Assembly: GCF_008014745.1 (NCBI RefSeq)
Contig: NZ_VPFD01000026.1
Coordinates: 42,404 to 106,403 of the forward strand
Length of the DNA: 64,000 nt
Direction of reading: 5' to 3'
Origin: Massilia arenae
GTDB lineage: Bacteria > Pseudomonadota > Gammaproteobacteria > Burkholderiales > Burkholderiaceae_D
Positions 8,512-17,261 of this stretch are shown piece after piece (position 1 is the stretch's first letter; the number at the start of each line of letters is the position of its first letter). The notes under the pieces were generated by a model, which made no database searches, was not told the origin of the DNA, and saw nothing but the letters and a program-made list of their open reading frames with translations. The position numbers were made by a program, and so were the translations under genes.

Positions 8512-9438
8512 ATGAATACGCTCCCGGAGTGGACGGACTTACGATTTTTTCTCGAACTGGCCCGCGCCGGCACCCTGTCCGGCGCCTCGCGCCGTCTCGA
8601 CGTCGAGCACACGACCGTCGCGCGCCGCATCGACCGGCTCGAGACCCAGCTTGGCGCGACCCTGTTCGACCGCTCGCGCGAAGGGTATGAGCTGACCGAG
8701 GTCGGCCTGGCCCTGTTGCCGCACGCCGAGGCGATGGAAGGGGCGGCGCTGGCGGCGGCCGAGCAGATCGGCGGGGCCGAGGTGGCGGCCCACGGCGTGG
8801 TGCGGCTCGGGGTGCCCGAAGTATTCGGGGTAAAGGTCGTGGCGCCGCTGCTGGTCGGCCTGCTGGACCAGCACCCGGACCTGCAGATCGATTTGCTGGC
8901 GCTGCCGCGCTTCGCCAATCTGGCCAACCGCGAGGCCGATCTGGGCGTGATGCTCGATCCGCCCACCACTGGCCGCTACGTGGTGACGCGCCTGGCCTCG
9001 TTCCGCTTTTATTTGTACGCGTCGCCCGCCTACCTGGCGCGCCATCCGACCATCCGCACCCAGGCCGACCTGGCGCGCCACGACTTCGTCGACTACGTGC
9101 AGGACCGCCTGGCCAGCCGCGAACTGTCGTACCTGAACGAGCTGGGTTTCACGCCGCGCCGGCGCATGTGTTGCTCGGGCATGACGGCGCAGATCGAGGC
9201 GGCGTCGCTGGGCATGGGCCTCATGATGGCGCCGCCCTATGCGGTGCCGGACGATGGCCGGCTGGTGCCGGTGCTGCCGGGCTTTTCGGCCGAGCGCTCG
9301 TTCTGGCTGGCGGCGCCGACCGACCTGTATCGGCTGCGCCGCGTGAAGGTGGTGTGGGACGTGCTGCGCGAGTATGCCGACAGCTCTCCCGGCCTGTTCG
9401 TCCAGGACGACATGCAGCCTGCATTGGCGCAGGATTGA
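8512..9438 (+). CDS. LysR-family transcriptional regulator
   Basis: A 308-residue regulator with an N-terminal winged helix-turn-helix (about residues 8-65; LSGASRRLDVEHTTVARRIDRLE is the recognition region) and a periplasmic-binding-like effector domain from about residue 90. The family normally binds an inducer and controls a divergent target; here the divergent target is the TonB receptor and, beyond it, the hydrolase/Liv genes. Two matching palindromes in the 283-bp divergent gap are likely binding sites. The inducer is unknown. Confidence 0.85.
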   Translation: MNTLPEWTDLRFFLELARAGTLSGASRRLDVEHTTVARRIDRLETQLGATLFDRSREGYELTEVGLALLPHAEAMEGAALAAAEQIGGAEVAAHGVVRLGVPEVFGVKVVAPLLVGLLDQHPDLQIDLLALPRFANLANREADLGVMLDPPTTGRYVVTRLASFRFYLYASPAYLARHPTIRTQADLARHDFVDYVQDRLASRELSYLNELGFTPRRRMCCSGMTAQIEAASLGMGLMMAPPYAVPDDGRLVPVLPGFSAERSFWLAAPTDLYRLRRVKVVWDVLREYADSSPGLFVQDDMQPALAQD

Positions 9439-9481
9439 AGAGCGCGGTATCCTCGCACGGTTCAACTTTGTAAAGGCAACC

Positions 9482-10396
9482 ATGCGCAGCCAGATCAGCG
9501 ACGACATCACCTTCCGCAAGCTCGAGATCCTGCTGGCCTATATGGAGGGCGGCAACCTGAACGCCGCCGCGCGCATGCTCGACATCAGCGCGGTGAGCGT
9601 GCACCGCGCGCTGCATTCGCTCGAGGAAGGTATGAGCTGCCAGCTGTTCAGCCTGCAGGGCCGCAACCTGATCCCGAACGAGGCGGCCCAGGTGCTGGCC
9701 GAGGTGAGCCGCGAAGTGGTCAAGCTGATGGCCGACGGGATCGCCGCCACCCGCTCGGCGGCCGGCTATTCGGCCGACCACCTGAGGATCGGCTCTTTGT
9801 ATTCGCTGACCACCGGAGCGATCCCCGAGGTCATCATCGGCATCAAGCTGCGCAAGCAGGAAATCGAAACCGAGCTGGTGCTGGGCTCGAACGCCGAGCT
9901 GCTGCATAAACTGAAGCAGAACGCGATCGACGCGGCGCTGATGGGCATGCCCGATCCCGACCCCGAGATCGAATCGATCCCGCTGTTCGAGGATGAGGTG
10001 TTCTTCGCCGCGCCGGCCGGCTCGCCCTACGCGAACATGAAGGAGGTAGACCTGCGCGCCTGCGCGGCCGAGAAATTCGTATGCCTGAAGGATGGCTTCG
10101 TGACCCTCACGGGCTTCCAGGAAGCCTTTCGCATCGCCGGCTATGCGCCGACCATCGTCACCCGCGTGGGCGACATCTTCTCGCTGATGAACCTGGTGGC
10201 GGCCGGCATCGGCTACACCTTGCTGCCGGGCCGGGTGCGCAATGCCTTTGGCGACAAGGTGCAGCTGATCCCCCTGAAAGCCGACTACCACATGCAGCAG
10301 ACCATCGGCCTGAGCTTCTTGCGGGTGCGTGAACGCGACCCCAATCTGCTGGCGCTGGCGGCCGTGTGTCGCATGCTCAAGCACCGCACTGCCTGA
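9482..10396 (+). CDS. mdcR: LysR-family regulator of malonate catabolism (MdcR-like)
   Basis: A 304-residue LysR protein: winged helix-turn-helix at about residues 10-70 (LNAAARMLDISAVSVHRALHSLE), effector domain after it. It lies 246 bases upstream of the malonate transporter and decarboxylase genes and on the same strand, the arrangement expected of MdcR, the malonate-responsive activator. The open frame extends further upstream, but the ATG at 9482 gives the normal N-terminus. The intergenic region downstream (10397-10642) holds a direct repeat TGACAGT-N5-TGACAGT near 10432 that could be part of its binding site. Confidence 0.8.
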   Translation: MRSQISDDITFRKLEILLAYMEGGNLNAAARMLDISAVSVHRALHSLEEGMSCQLFSLQGRNLIPNEAAQVLAEVSREVVKLMADGIAATRSAAGYSADHLRIGSLYSLTTGAIPEVIIGIKLRKQEIETELVLGSNAELLHKLKQNAIDAALMGMPDPDPEIESIPLFEDEVFFAAPAGSPYANMKEVDLRACAAEKFVCLKDGFVTLTGFQEAFRIAGYAPTIVTRVGDIFSLMNLVAAGIGYTLLPGRVRNAFGDKVQLIPLKADYHMQQTIGLSFLRVRERDPNLLALAAVCRMLKHRTA

Positions 10397-10642
10397 TACC
10401 GCAGCGCAGCATCCTGGCTCGCCTTCAGGTTGACAGTTTCGCTGACAGTAAACGTTGCCGACCGAGCGTAATTGATCTCCACTCCAATCGCGGTTAACTT
10501 GGCGTCACGAACAGCATAAAAAAGAGCATGGTCCGGCCCGCCGCAAATTCCGAGGGTGGCGCACGGCACGGGGCATGTATTGGAGACGTACCACCCGCGG
10601 TCAACCGGTTGGAGCCGGCCCGCACCTCGAAGGAGCCTTGCC

Positions 10643-12067
10643 GTGTCCTCTCATGTCATTGCAATCTGCGTGCTGGCGCTGATGTTCATCGTCGCCACCG
10701 CCATGCCCATCAATATGGGTGTCATCGCCTTCGTCGGCGCCTTCCTTGTCGGCACCCTTGTCGCCGGCATGGAAACCAAGACCATCATGTCCGGCTACCC
10801 GGCCGAACTATTCCTGACCCTGGTCGGCATTACATTCCTGTTCGCTCAGGCCCAGAACAACGGCACCATCGACTGGCTGGTGCGGCTCGCGGTGCGCGCC
10901 GTCGGCGGGCGCATCGCGGCCATCCCGTGGGTGATGTTCTTCATCACCGCCTTGCTCACTTCGGTGGGCGCGGTCAGCCCGGCCGCGGTGGCGATCATCG
11001 CGCCGATCGCGCTCGGCTTCGCGGCCAAGTACAAGATCAATCCTCTCATGATGGGCCTCTTGGTGATCCACGGCGCCCAGGGCGGCGGCTTCTCGCCGAT
11101 CAGCATCTACGGGGGCATCACCAACAAGGTTGTGATGGAAGCGGGGCTGCCGATTTCGCCGCTGACCACCGCCTTCACCAGCCTGGGCGTCAACCTGGCG
11201 GTGTCGGTGCTGCTGTTCTTCGTGTTCGGCGGCGCCAAGCTAATGCGCCAGCAAGTGCCGAAGGCCGAGCGCTCGGGCAAGGGCCTGCCGGTTTCGCCTT
11301 TCGGTCCGCCGGTCGCGGTGGCGGCCCAGGGCCCGCAAATCTATGGCGATGCCGAGAATGAATCGGCCAGCGAAGAACGCCTGACCAAGGAACGTTCGAC
11401 GGCGGCCGTCGGCGCCGTGGGCGCCACCGGCTCGGGCAGCGCCGCCGGCCACGCCGCGGTCGACCTGAACGAAGGCCCGACCTTCCACCAGATGTTCACC
11501 GTGGCCGGCCTGGTCGCATTGGCCGTGCTGACCCTGCTGTACAAGCTCGACATCGGCTTCGTTGCCATCACCATCGGCCTGTTGATCTCGATCCTGTCGC
11601 CGCAGGTGCAGAAACGCGCCATCGGCCAGGTGTCGTGGCCCGAGATCATGCTGATCGTCGGTGTCAGTACCTATGTCGGCGTGATGCAGAAGATGGGCAC
11701 CATCACCTGGGTCGGCGACAGTGCCGCCAGCCTGGCTTCGCCGCTGACCGTGGCCTTGCTGCTGCTGTTCGTCGGTGCGGTTGTCTCGGCCTTCGCTTCC
11801 TCGACCGCGGTGCTGGGCTCACTGATCCCGCTGGCCGTACCATTCCTGGCCTCGGGCACCGGCGTCGACCCGATCGGCTTCATCGCCGCCATGGCGGTCG
11901 CATCGACCATCGTCGACGTCAGCCCGTTCTCGACCAACGGTGCGCTCGTGCTGGCCAGCGCCCAGGGCATCGACCGCGACGTGTTCCTGCGACAGCTGAT
12001 GATCTATGGCGGTATCGTCACCCTGGTGGCGCCGGTCGTGCTGTGGGTGCTGTTCGTGGTGTTCTAA
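10643..12067 (+). CDS. matC: Malonate/dicarboxylate carrier, MatC-type (SLC13-like permease)
   Basis: A 474-residue inner-membrane carrier with about 12 hydrophobic helices. The N-terminal part (MPINMGVIAFVGAFLVGTLVAG) matches the MatC N-terminal family, and conserved half-repeats carry GAQGGGFSPIS and SPFSTNGAL. Start chosen at GTG 10643 because AAGGAG lies 7-8 bases upstream; the upstream open frame has no ribosome site. A poorly conserved hydrophilic Gly/Ala-rich loop at about residues 200-280 separates the halves. It is 34 bases upstream of mdcA, so it probably imports malonate for the pathway. Other mdc loci known to me use MadLM/MdcLM or MdcF in this role. Confidence 0.8.
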   Translation: MSSHVIAICVLALMFIVATAMPINMGVIAFVGAFLVGTLVAGMETKTIMSGYPAELFLTLVGITFLFAQAQNNGTIDWLVRLAVRAVGGRIAAIPWVMFFITALLTSVGAVSPAAVAIIAPIALGFAAKYKINPLMMGLLVIHGAQGGGFSPISIYGGITNKVVMEAGLPISPLTTAFTSLGVNLAVSVLLFFVFGGAKLMRQQVPKAERSGKGLPVSPFGPPVAVAAQGPQIYGDAENESASEERLTKERSTAAVGAVGATGSGSAAGHAAVDLNEGPTFHQMFTVAGLVALAVLTLLYKLDIGFVAITIGLLISILSPQVQKRAIGQVSWPEIMLIVGVSTYVGVMQKMGTITWVGDSAASLASPLTVALLLLFVGAVVSAFASSTAVLGSLIPLAVPFLASGTGVDPIGFIAAMAVASTIVDVSPFSTNGALVLASAQGIDRDVFLRQLMIYGGIVTLVAPVVLWVLFVVF

Positions 12068-12101
12068 GGACAGACAAACTTTTGCAACAACGGGAAATCT
12101 C

Positions 12102-13769
12102 ATGACTCACAGTGAAGGCCGCTGGACTACCCAGCAACGCAACCGCGGCGATCGCCTGGCACGGGTCCAGGCGGCGCTCGGCGGGGCGCTGGACGGCAAG
12201 ATCGTCCAGGCCGCGCACATCGTCGACCTGCTCAATGCCGTGCTGGAGCCGGGCGACCGGGTCTGCCTGGAGGGGAACAACCAGAAGCAGGCCGATTTCC
12301 TGGGCAAGGCGCTCACGAAAGTCGACACCAGCCGCGTGCATGACCTGCACATGTTGCTGTCGGTGCTGTCGCTGCCCGAGCACCTGGACGTGTTCGACAA
12401 GGGGATCGCGTCGAAGCTGGACTTCTCGTTCTCCGGCCCGCAGGCCGGCCGCCTGGCCAAGCTGGCGCAAGCCGGCAAGCTCAATATCGGCGCGATCCAC
12501 ACTTACCTGGAGCTGTTCGCGCGCTACTTCATCGACCTCACGCCGCGCGTGGCGCTGGTGGCGGCCGAGATGGCCGACCGCGAGGGCAATCTGTACACCG
12601 GCCCGAACACAGAGGACACGCCGGCCATCGCCGAAGCGACCGCCTTCAAGAGCGGCATCGTGATCGCCCAGGTCAACCAGATCGTCGACAAGCTTCCGCG
12701 GGTCGACATTCCGGGCGACTGGGTCGGCTACGTGGTGCAGTCGCCGACCCCGTACTACATCGAGCCGCTGTTTACACGCGATCCGGCCCAGATCTCCGAG
12801 ATCCAGGTCTTGATGGCGATGATGGCGATCAAAGGCATCTATGCCGAGTACGAGATCGAGCGCCTGAACCACGGCATCGGCTTCGACACCGCCGCCATCG
12901 AGCTGCTGCTGCCTACCTATGCGGCCAGCCTCGGGCTGAAAGGGAAGATCGCCCGTCACTGGGCCCTGAACCCGCATCCGGCCCTGATCCCGGCGATCGA
13001 AGCCGGCTTCGTGGAATCGGTGCATTCCTTCGGGTCCGAACTGGGCATGGAAAAATACATCAGTGCGCGGCCGGACGTGTTCTTCGTCGGACCGGACGGC
13101 TCGATGCGCAGCAACCGCGCGTTCTCGCAGGCGGCCGGCCACTATGCCTGCGATATGTTCATCGGCTCGACCCTGCAGATCGACTTGCAGGGCAATTCGT
13201 CGACCGCGACCCTGGGCCGCATCGCCGGTTTCGGTGGCGCGCCGAATATGGGGGCCGATGCGCGCGGCCGGCGGCATCCGAGCAAGGCCTGGCTCAAGGC
13301 CGGCGAACAGGCGCGCGCGGGCCGCAACGTGATCCCGCGCGGGCAGAAGCTGGTGGTGCAGATGGTCGAGACCTTCCGCGAGCACATGGCGCCGGCCTTC
13401 GTCGAAAAACTCGACGCCTGGCAGCTGGCCGAGCAGGCGAATATGGCGATCCCGCCGGTGATGATCTATGGCGACGACGTGACCCATATCCTGACCGAGG
13501 AGGGCATCGCCAACCTGCTGCTGTGCCGCACCGAGGAAGAACGCGAGCAGGCGATCCGCGGCGTGGCAGGCTACACGCCGGTGGGCATGGCGCGCGACAA
13601 GCGCATGGTCGAGAACCTGCGCGACCGCGGCATCGTCCAGCGCCCCGAAGACCTTGGCATCGACAAACGGATGGCGACCCGCGACCTGCTGGCCGCCAAG
13701 AACATGAAGGGCCTGGTGCGCGCGTCCGGCGGCCTGTACGATCCGCCGAAGCGCTTCAGGAACTGGTGA
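12102..13769 (+). CDS. mdcA: Malonate decarboxylase alpha subunit (acetyl-S-ACP:malonate ACP transferase)
   Basis: A 555-residue cytoplasmic CoA-transferase-like subunit that exchanges acetate for malonate on the acyl carrier protein of the decarboxylase. Recognisable stretches include LEGNNQKQADFLGKAL near residue 60 and the GSTLQIDLQGNSSTATLGRIAGFGGAPNMG-type region near residues 355-385, characteristic of MdcA. Length is normal for the family. The ATG at 12102 follows a GGGAAATC leader. It is the first structural gene of mdcACDEGBH, with a 10-base gap to mdcC. Confidence 0.95.
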   Translation: MTHSEGRWTTQQRNRGDRLARVQAALGGALDGKIVQAAHIVDLLNAVLEPGDRVCLEGNNQKQADFLGKALTKVDTSRVHDLHMLLSVLSLPEHLDVFDKGIASKLDFSFSGPQAGRLAKLAQAGKLNIGAIHTYLELFARYFIDLTPRVALVAAEMADREGNLYTGPNTEDTPAIAEATAFKSGIVIAQVNQIVDKLPRVDIPGDWVGYVVQSPTPYYIEPLFTRDPAQISEIQVLMAMMAIKGIYAEYEIERLNHGIGFDTAAIELLLPTYAASLGLKGKIARHWALNPHPALIPAIEAGFVESVHSFGSELGMEKYISARPDVFFVGPDGSMRSNRAFSQAAGHYACDMFIGSTLQIDLQGNSSTATLGRIAGFGGAPNMGADARGRRHPSKAWLKAGEQARAGRNVIPRGQKLVVQMVETFREHMAPAFVEKLDAWQLAEQANMAIPPVMIYGDDVTHILTEEGIANLLLCRTEEEREQAIRGVAGYTPVGMARDKRMVENLRDRGIVQRPEDLGIDKRMATRDLLAAKNMKGLVRASGGLYDPPKRFRNW

Positions 13770-13779
13770 GGAAACAACC

Positions 13780-14106
13780 ATGGAAACGTTGAAATACCGT
13801 TTCGAGCAGGGCAGGCGTTCGCTGGCCGGCATGCCGCAGCTGGTGGGCGTGGTCGGCTCGGGCAATCTCGAAGTATTGATCGAGCCGTCACCCTTGCAGG
13901 GTGCGTGCGAGATCGAGGTGCGCACCGCCGCCGTCGGCTTCGGCGCTACCTGGCAGGCCGTGATGGCCGATTTTCACGATCGCTGGAGTCTCGCCGACGC
14001 GCGCATCAGCATCAACGATATGGGCGCCACGCCGGCCGTGGTCAGCCTGCGGCTGGACCAGGCGGTGGAGTCGCTGACGGGCGCATTTTCAAAGGACTCG
14101 CCATGA
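13780..14106 (+). CDS. mdcC: Malonate decarboxylase acyl carrier protein (delta subunit)
   Basis: A 108-residue acyl carrier protein that bears the 2'-(5''-triphosphoribosyl)-3'-dephospho-CoA prosthetic group. The attachment serine should be Ser27 in VVGSGNLEVL, the conserved MdcC/CitD-like site. It carries malonyl and acetyl groups between MdcA and MdcD/E. Its stop overlaps the mdcD start by four bases (ATGA), indicating translational coupling. Confidence 0.93.
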   Translation: METLKYRFEQGRRSLAGMPQLVGVVGSGNLEVLIEPSPLQGACEIEVRTAAVGFGATWQAVMADFHDRWSLADARISINDMGATPAVVSLRLDQAVESLTGAFSKDSP

Positions 14107-15005
14107 GCAGTTATCAGGAATTGACGGCGCGCCAGCGCATTCCGGCGATGTTCGACGCCGGCAGCTTCGAGGAATTCCTGCCGCCGAGCGAACGGGTGGC
14201 GAGCCCGCACCTGGCCCAGCTCGACGCGCCGGTGTCGTTCGACGACGGCGTCGTCGTCGGCCGCGGCAAGCTCGATGGCAAGCTGGTGTTCGGCGCCGCG
14301 CAAGAGGGCGGTTTCATGGGTGGCGCGGTGGGCGAGGTCCACGGCGCCAAGCTGGTGGGCATGCTGCGCCGCGCGATCGACGAGAACGCGCACGCGGTGC
14401 TGCTGCTGCTGGAATCGGGCGGGGTGCGCCTGCACGAGGCCAACGCCGGCCTGATCGCGGTGTCGGAGGTGATGCGCGCCATGCTCGACGTGCGCGCCGC
14501 CGGCATCCCGGTGGTGGCGGTGGTGGGCGGCGCCAATGGCTGCTTCGGCGGCATGGGCATCGCGGCGCGCTGCGCCAACACCGTCATCATGTCCGAGGAG
14601 GGGCGGCTGGCGATGTCCGGCCCCGAGGTGATCGAAACCGCGAATGGGGTCGAGGAATTCGATTCGCGCGACCGCGCGCTGGTCTGGCGCACCACGGGCG
14701 GCAAGCACCGCTACCTGCTGGGCGATTGCCAGGTGCTGGTGGCGGACGAGTCGGAAGATTTTCGCAAGGCCGCCATCGCGGCGATCGCCGGGCTGCGGGG
14801 CGGCGAAGTGCGCCTGACGCTCGAGGGACTGCTGGCCGAACAGGCCATGCTGGCGCGGCGCCTGGACGACAGCGCGGGCCTGGCCGAACCGATGGACGTG
14901 TGGCAGAAACTGGGCGTGCCGGAGCCGGCCAGGGTGCCGATGCTGGAGGCCGACGCCTTCCTCGACATGGCGGCGCAATACCGCGCCAAAACCGGAGCAC
15001 AATGA
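14103..15005 (+). CDS. mdcD: Malonate decarboxylase beta subunit
   Basis: A 300-residue subunit of the carboxyltransferase/crotonase fold that, with MdcE, decarboxylates malonyl-S-ACP. Characteristic stretches are FGAAQEGGFMGGAVGEVHGAK-like (about 60-80), LLLESGGVRLHEANAGL (about 100-117) and GGANGCFGGMGIAA (about 140-153), the oxyanion-forming Gly-rich turns. It overlaps mdcC and mdcE by four bases at each end (ATGA both times), consistent with stoichiometric expression of the complex. Confidence 0.94.
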   Translation: MSSYQELTARQRIPAMFDAGSFEEFLPPSERVASPHLAQLDAPVSFDDGVVVGRGKLDGKLVFGAAQEGGFMGGAVGEVHGAKLVGMLRRAIDENAHAVLLLLESGGVRLHEANAGLIAVSEVMRAMLDVRAAGIPVVAVVGGANGCFGGMGIAARCANTVIMSEEGRLAMSGPEVIETANGVEEFDSRDRALVWRTTGGKHRYLLGDCQVLVADESEDFRKAAIAAIAGLRGGEVRLTLEGLLAEQAMLARRLDDSAGLAEPMDVWQKLGVPEPARVPMLEADAFLDMAAQYRAKTGAQ

Positions 15006-15721
15006 TGGATTGGCAGCTACTGACGACCCAGCTTTTCCCCGGCGGTCACGACATCGTCGAACGCGATAATTTTTTGTCGGGCACGGCCCAGGTCGACGGC
15101 CGGCCGGTCGCCGTGATCGGCACCACCGGCCACACGCCGATCGGCATCGAGATCGCGCTGGCCCAGGCGCAGGCGATCCTCAAGACCGTGCAAGAGCATC
15201 CCGGCCGGGCGATCCTGATCCTGGTCGATACGCAAGGCCAGCGCCTGCGCCACCGCGACGAGATGTTGGGCATTAACAGCTATATGGCCCACCTGGGCAA
15301 GTGCGTCGACCTGGCGCGCCGCCAGGGCCATACCGTGATCGGCCTGGTGTACGACCAGGCCCTGTCGGGCGGCTTCATCACCAGCGGCCTGATCGCGAGC
15401 GCCTGCTATGCGCTGCCGCAGTCGACCATCCGCGTGATGGGCCTGCCGGCAATGGCGCGCATCACCAAGGTGCCCGAGGAACGCCTGACCGAGCTGGCCC
15501 GGGACAATCCGGTATTCGCGCCGGGCCCCGAAAACTATCTGCGCATGGGCGGCCTGCACGGCATCTGGGAAGACGATCTCGCCGGGCAGTTGGTACGCGC
15601 ACTGGGCGATGCCAGCGATGAAGACCGGCGCATGGCGCTGGGACTGGAGCGCGGTGGGCGTCTGCTGGCGCAGCCGGTCGCCGAAGCGGTGCGGAGCGGC
15701 GGCCATGTTCGCGCGGCATGA
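15002..15721 (+). CDS. mdcE: Malonate decarboxylase gamma subunit
   Basis: A 239-residue crotonase-fold partner of MdcD. It contains VIGTTGHTPIGIEIALAQA at about residues 37-56 and DQALSGGFITSGLIA (about 118-132), typical of MdcE. Start at ATG 15002 (ATGATG; the second ATG at 15005 is an equally possible start). Coupled to mdcD by ATGA; its 3' end overlaps the mdcG start by 17 bases. Confidence 0.93.
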   Translation: MMDWQLLTTQLFPGGHDIVERDNFLSGTAQVDGRPVAVIGTTGHTPIGIEIALAQAQAILKTVQEHPGRAILILVDTQGQRLRHRDEMLGINSYMAHLGKCVDLARRQGHTVIGLVYDQALSGGFITSGLIASACYALPQSTIRVMGLPAMARITKVPEERLTELARDNPVFAPGPENYLRMGGLHGIWEDDLAGQLVRALGDASDEDRRMALGLERGGRLLAQPVAEAVRSGGHVRAA

Positions 15722-16385
15722 CCTGGTGTGGCTGACGCGCCGCGGCTGGCAGCGCGTGCGCGCCGGCGCGCCCGAGGCGGCGCTGGCCGCGCTCGACCGC
15801 TGGCGCGACGGCGGCTGGCCGGCCGTGGTGCGGCGCGCCGAGGCCGAGATGGCGCCAAACGAGGTGGCGATCGGCTTTCCGCTGCCGCCGCGGCCCGAGG
15901 AGGGCGGTAAACTGAAGTTCGGCTGCCGGGTCGAGCTGTCCGATATCGGCCGCCGCACGCGCGCCTTGCCGCTGGTTGCTGCCCTGGACGCGGTGCCGGA
16001 GCAGTGGCGCGAGAGCCTGGCCCTGCTCGAAAGCCAGGCCGCCGAAGCCGGAGTAGGCCTGGCGGTGTATGGCTCGGTGGCGCTGGCGGCGCTGACCGGC
16101 CAGTACTACCTGACGCCGCATTCCGACATCGACGTGCTGCTCCAGCCCACTAGCCGGCGCCAGTTGATGAAGGGGCTGGACCTGTTGGCTTGGCATGCGG
16201 GCATCCTGCCGCTCGATGGCGAAGTGGTGTTCCCGGACGGGCGCGCGGTGGCATGGAAGGAGTTGCGCGCGGCCTTTGCCGGCGCCCCTGGCACGCGCGT
16301 GCTGACCAAGGGACTGCACCGGATCGCGCTGGTGCTGCCCGAAGAACTGATCGCGACGCTGGAGGAGGAGACGTGTCCAAATTGA
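15705..16385 (+). CDS. mdcG: Phosphoribosyl-dephospho-CoA transferase (malonate decarboxylase holo-ACP synthase)
   Basis: A 226-residue nucleotidyltransferase that attaches the prosthetic group made by MdcB to apo-MdcC. The nucleotidyltransferase motif is visible as VYGSVALAAL followed by HSDIDVLLQP at about residues 120-150, with the metal-binding Asp pair in DID. Start at ATG 15705 (MFARHDLVWL), the natural N-terminus; the longer open frame lies inside mdcE. Its end overlaps the mdcB start by 13 bases. Confidence 0.88.
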   Translation: MFARHDLVWLTRRGWQRVRAGAPEAALAALDRWRDGGWPAVVRRAEAEMAPNEVAIGFPLPPRPEEGGKLKFGCRVELSDIGRRTRALPLVAALDAVPEQWRESLALLESQAAEAGVGLAVYGSVALAALTGQYYLTPHSDIDVLLQPTSRRQLMKGLDLLAWHAGILPLDGEVVFPDGRAVAWKELRAAFAGAPGTRVLTKGLHRIALVLPEELIATLEEETCPN

Positions 16386-17260
16386 TTGCCCTGCACACGA
16401 CGCCGGCGCCGCACCGGCTGGCCGCGGCCAGCGAGCGCGCCTTTGCCCAACGCATCGCGCGCCTGGCCGTGCGCAGCCTGTACGCCGAACTGGTCTTGTA
16501 TCCGAAGCCCGGCCTGGTCTCGCTGGTCGACAACGGCAGCCATACCGACATGACGGCCGCGACCTTCTTGCGCAGCATGTTCGCGCTGCGCCGCTATTTT
16601 CTGGACATCACACACGCCGGCATGCGCGACGCGCCGTTCCACGCGCTCAAGCGGCTCGGCATCGATGCCGAAGCGCGCATGTTGCGCGCCACCGCCGGCA
16701 TCAATACCCATCGCGGGGCGATTTTCTGCCTCGGCATGCTGTGCGCCGCGATCGGGCGCTGCCACGCCAGTGGCGCGGCGCTGACGGCAGGCAGGGTGCA
16801 CGCCATGCTCCTCGACGGCTGGGGGCGCGAACTCGGCGCGCACAGTGTCGCTCCCGAGATGCAATCGAACGGGGCCCGTGCGCGGTCGGCCTACGCGGCG
16901 AGCGGCGCACGCGAAGAGGGCGCGCGCGGCTTCCCGTCGGTCTTTCATATCGGCCTGCCGGCCCTTCGCCGCACTCTTGCCGCTGGCCACGGCATCCGGG
17001 AAGCACGCATCGATGCGCTGTTCGCCCTGATGGCCCACATCAGCGACACCAACGTCTATCATCGCGGCGGCCCTGACGGCGCCGCGACGGTGCGGCGCCA
17101 GGCGCGCGCCTTCGTCGCGCGCGGCGGCACCGCCAGCCCGGATTGGGAAGCGCGTGCGCGGGCCTGTCACCGGGACTTTGTCGCCGCACGCCTGTCGCCG
17201 GGCGGCGCGGCCGACCTGCTGGGCGCGGCATGCCTGCTGCAGGCCGTGACGGTCGATTAG
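16373..17260 (+). CDS. mdcB: Triphosphoribosyl-dephospho-CoA synthase
   Basis: A 295-residue CitG-family enzyme that makes 2'-(5''-triphosphoribosyl)-3'-dephospho-CoA from ATP and dephospho-CoA for attachment to MdcC. Family marks are LYPKPGLVSLVDNGSHTDM (about 40-58), GINTHRGAIFCLG (about 109-121) and a late SDTNVYHRGG (about 226-235). The start is GTG at 16373, directly behind a very strong GGAGGAGGAG site; the longer open frame begins inside mdcG and lacks a ribosome site. It ends one base before mdcH. Confidence 0.9.
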   Translation: MSKLIALHTTPAPHRLAAASERAFAQRIARLAVRSLYAELVLYPKPGLVSLVDNGSHTDMTAATFLRSMFALRRYFLDITHAGMRDAPFHALKRLGIDAEARMLRATAGINTHRGAIFCLGMLCAAIGRCHASGAALTAGRVHAMLLDGWGRELGAHSVAPEMQSNGARARSAYAASGAREEGARGFPSVFHIGLPALRRTLAAGHGIREARIDALFALMAHISDTNVYHRGGPDGAATVRRQARAFVARGGTASPDWEARARACHRDFVAARLSPGGAADLLGAACLLQAVTVD

Positions 17261-17261
17261 C

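Noticed and set aside
10285..10569. A 94-codon minus-strand frame over the mdcR-matC gap
   Set aside because: It overlaps the mdcR 3' end, has no ribosome site and no recognisable composition or family; more likely a chance frame in a regulatory region.
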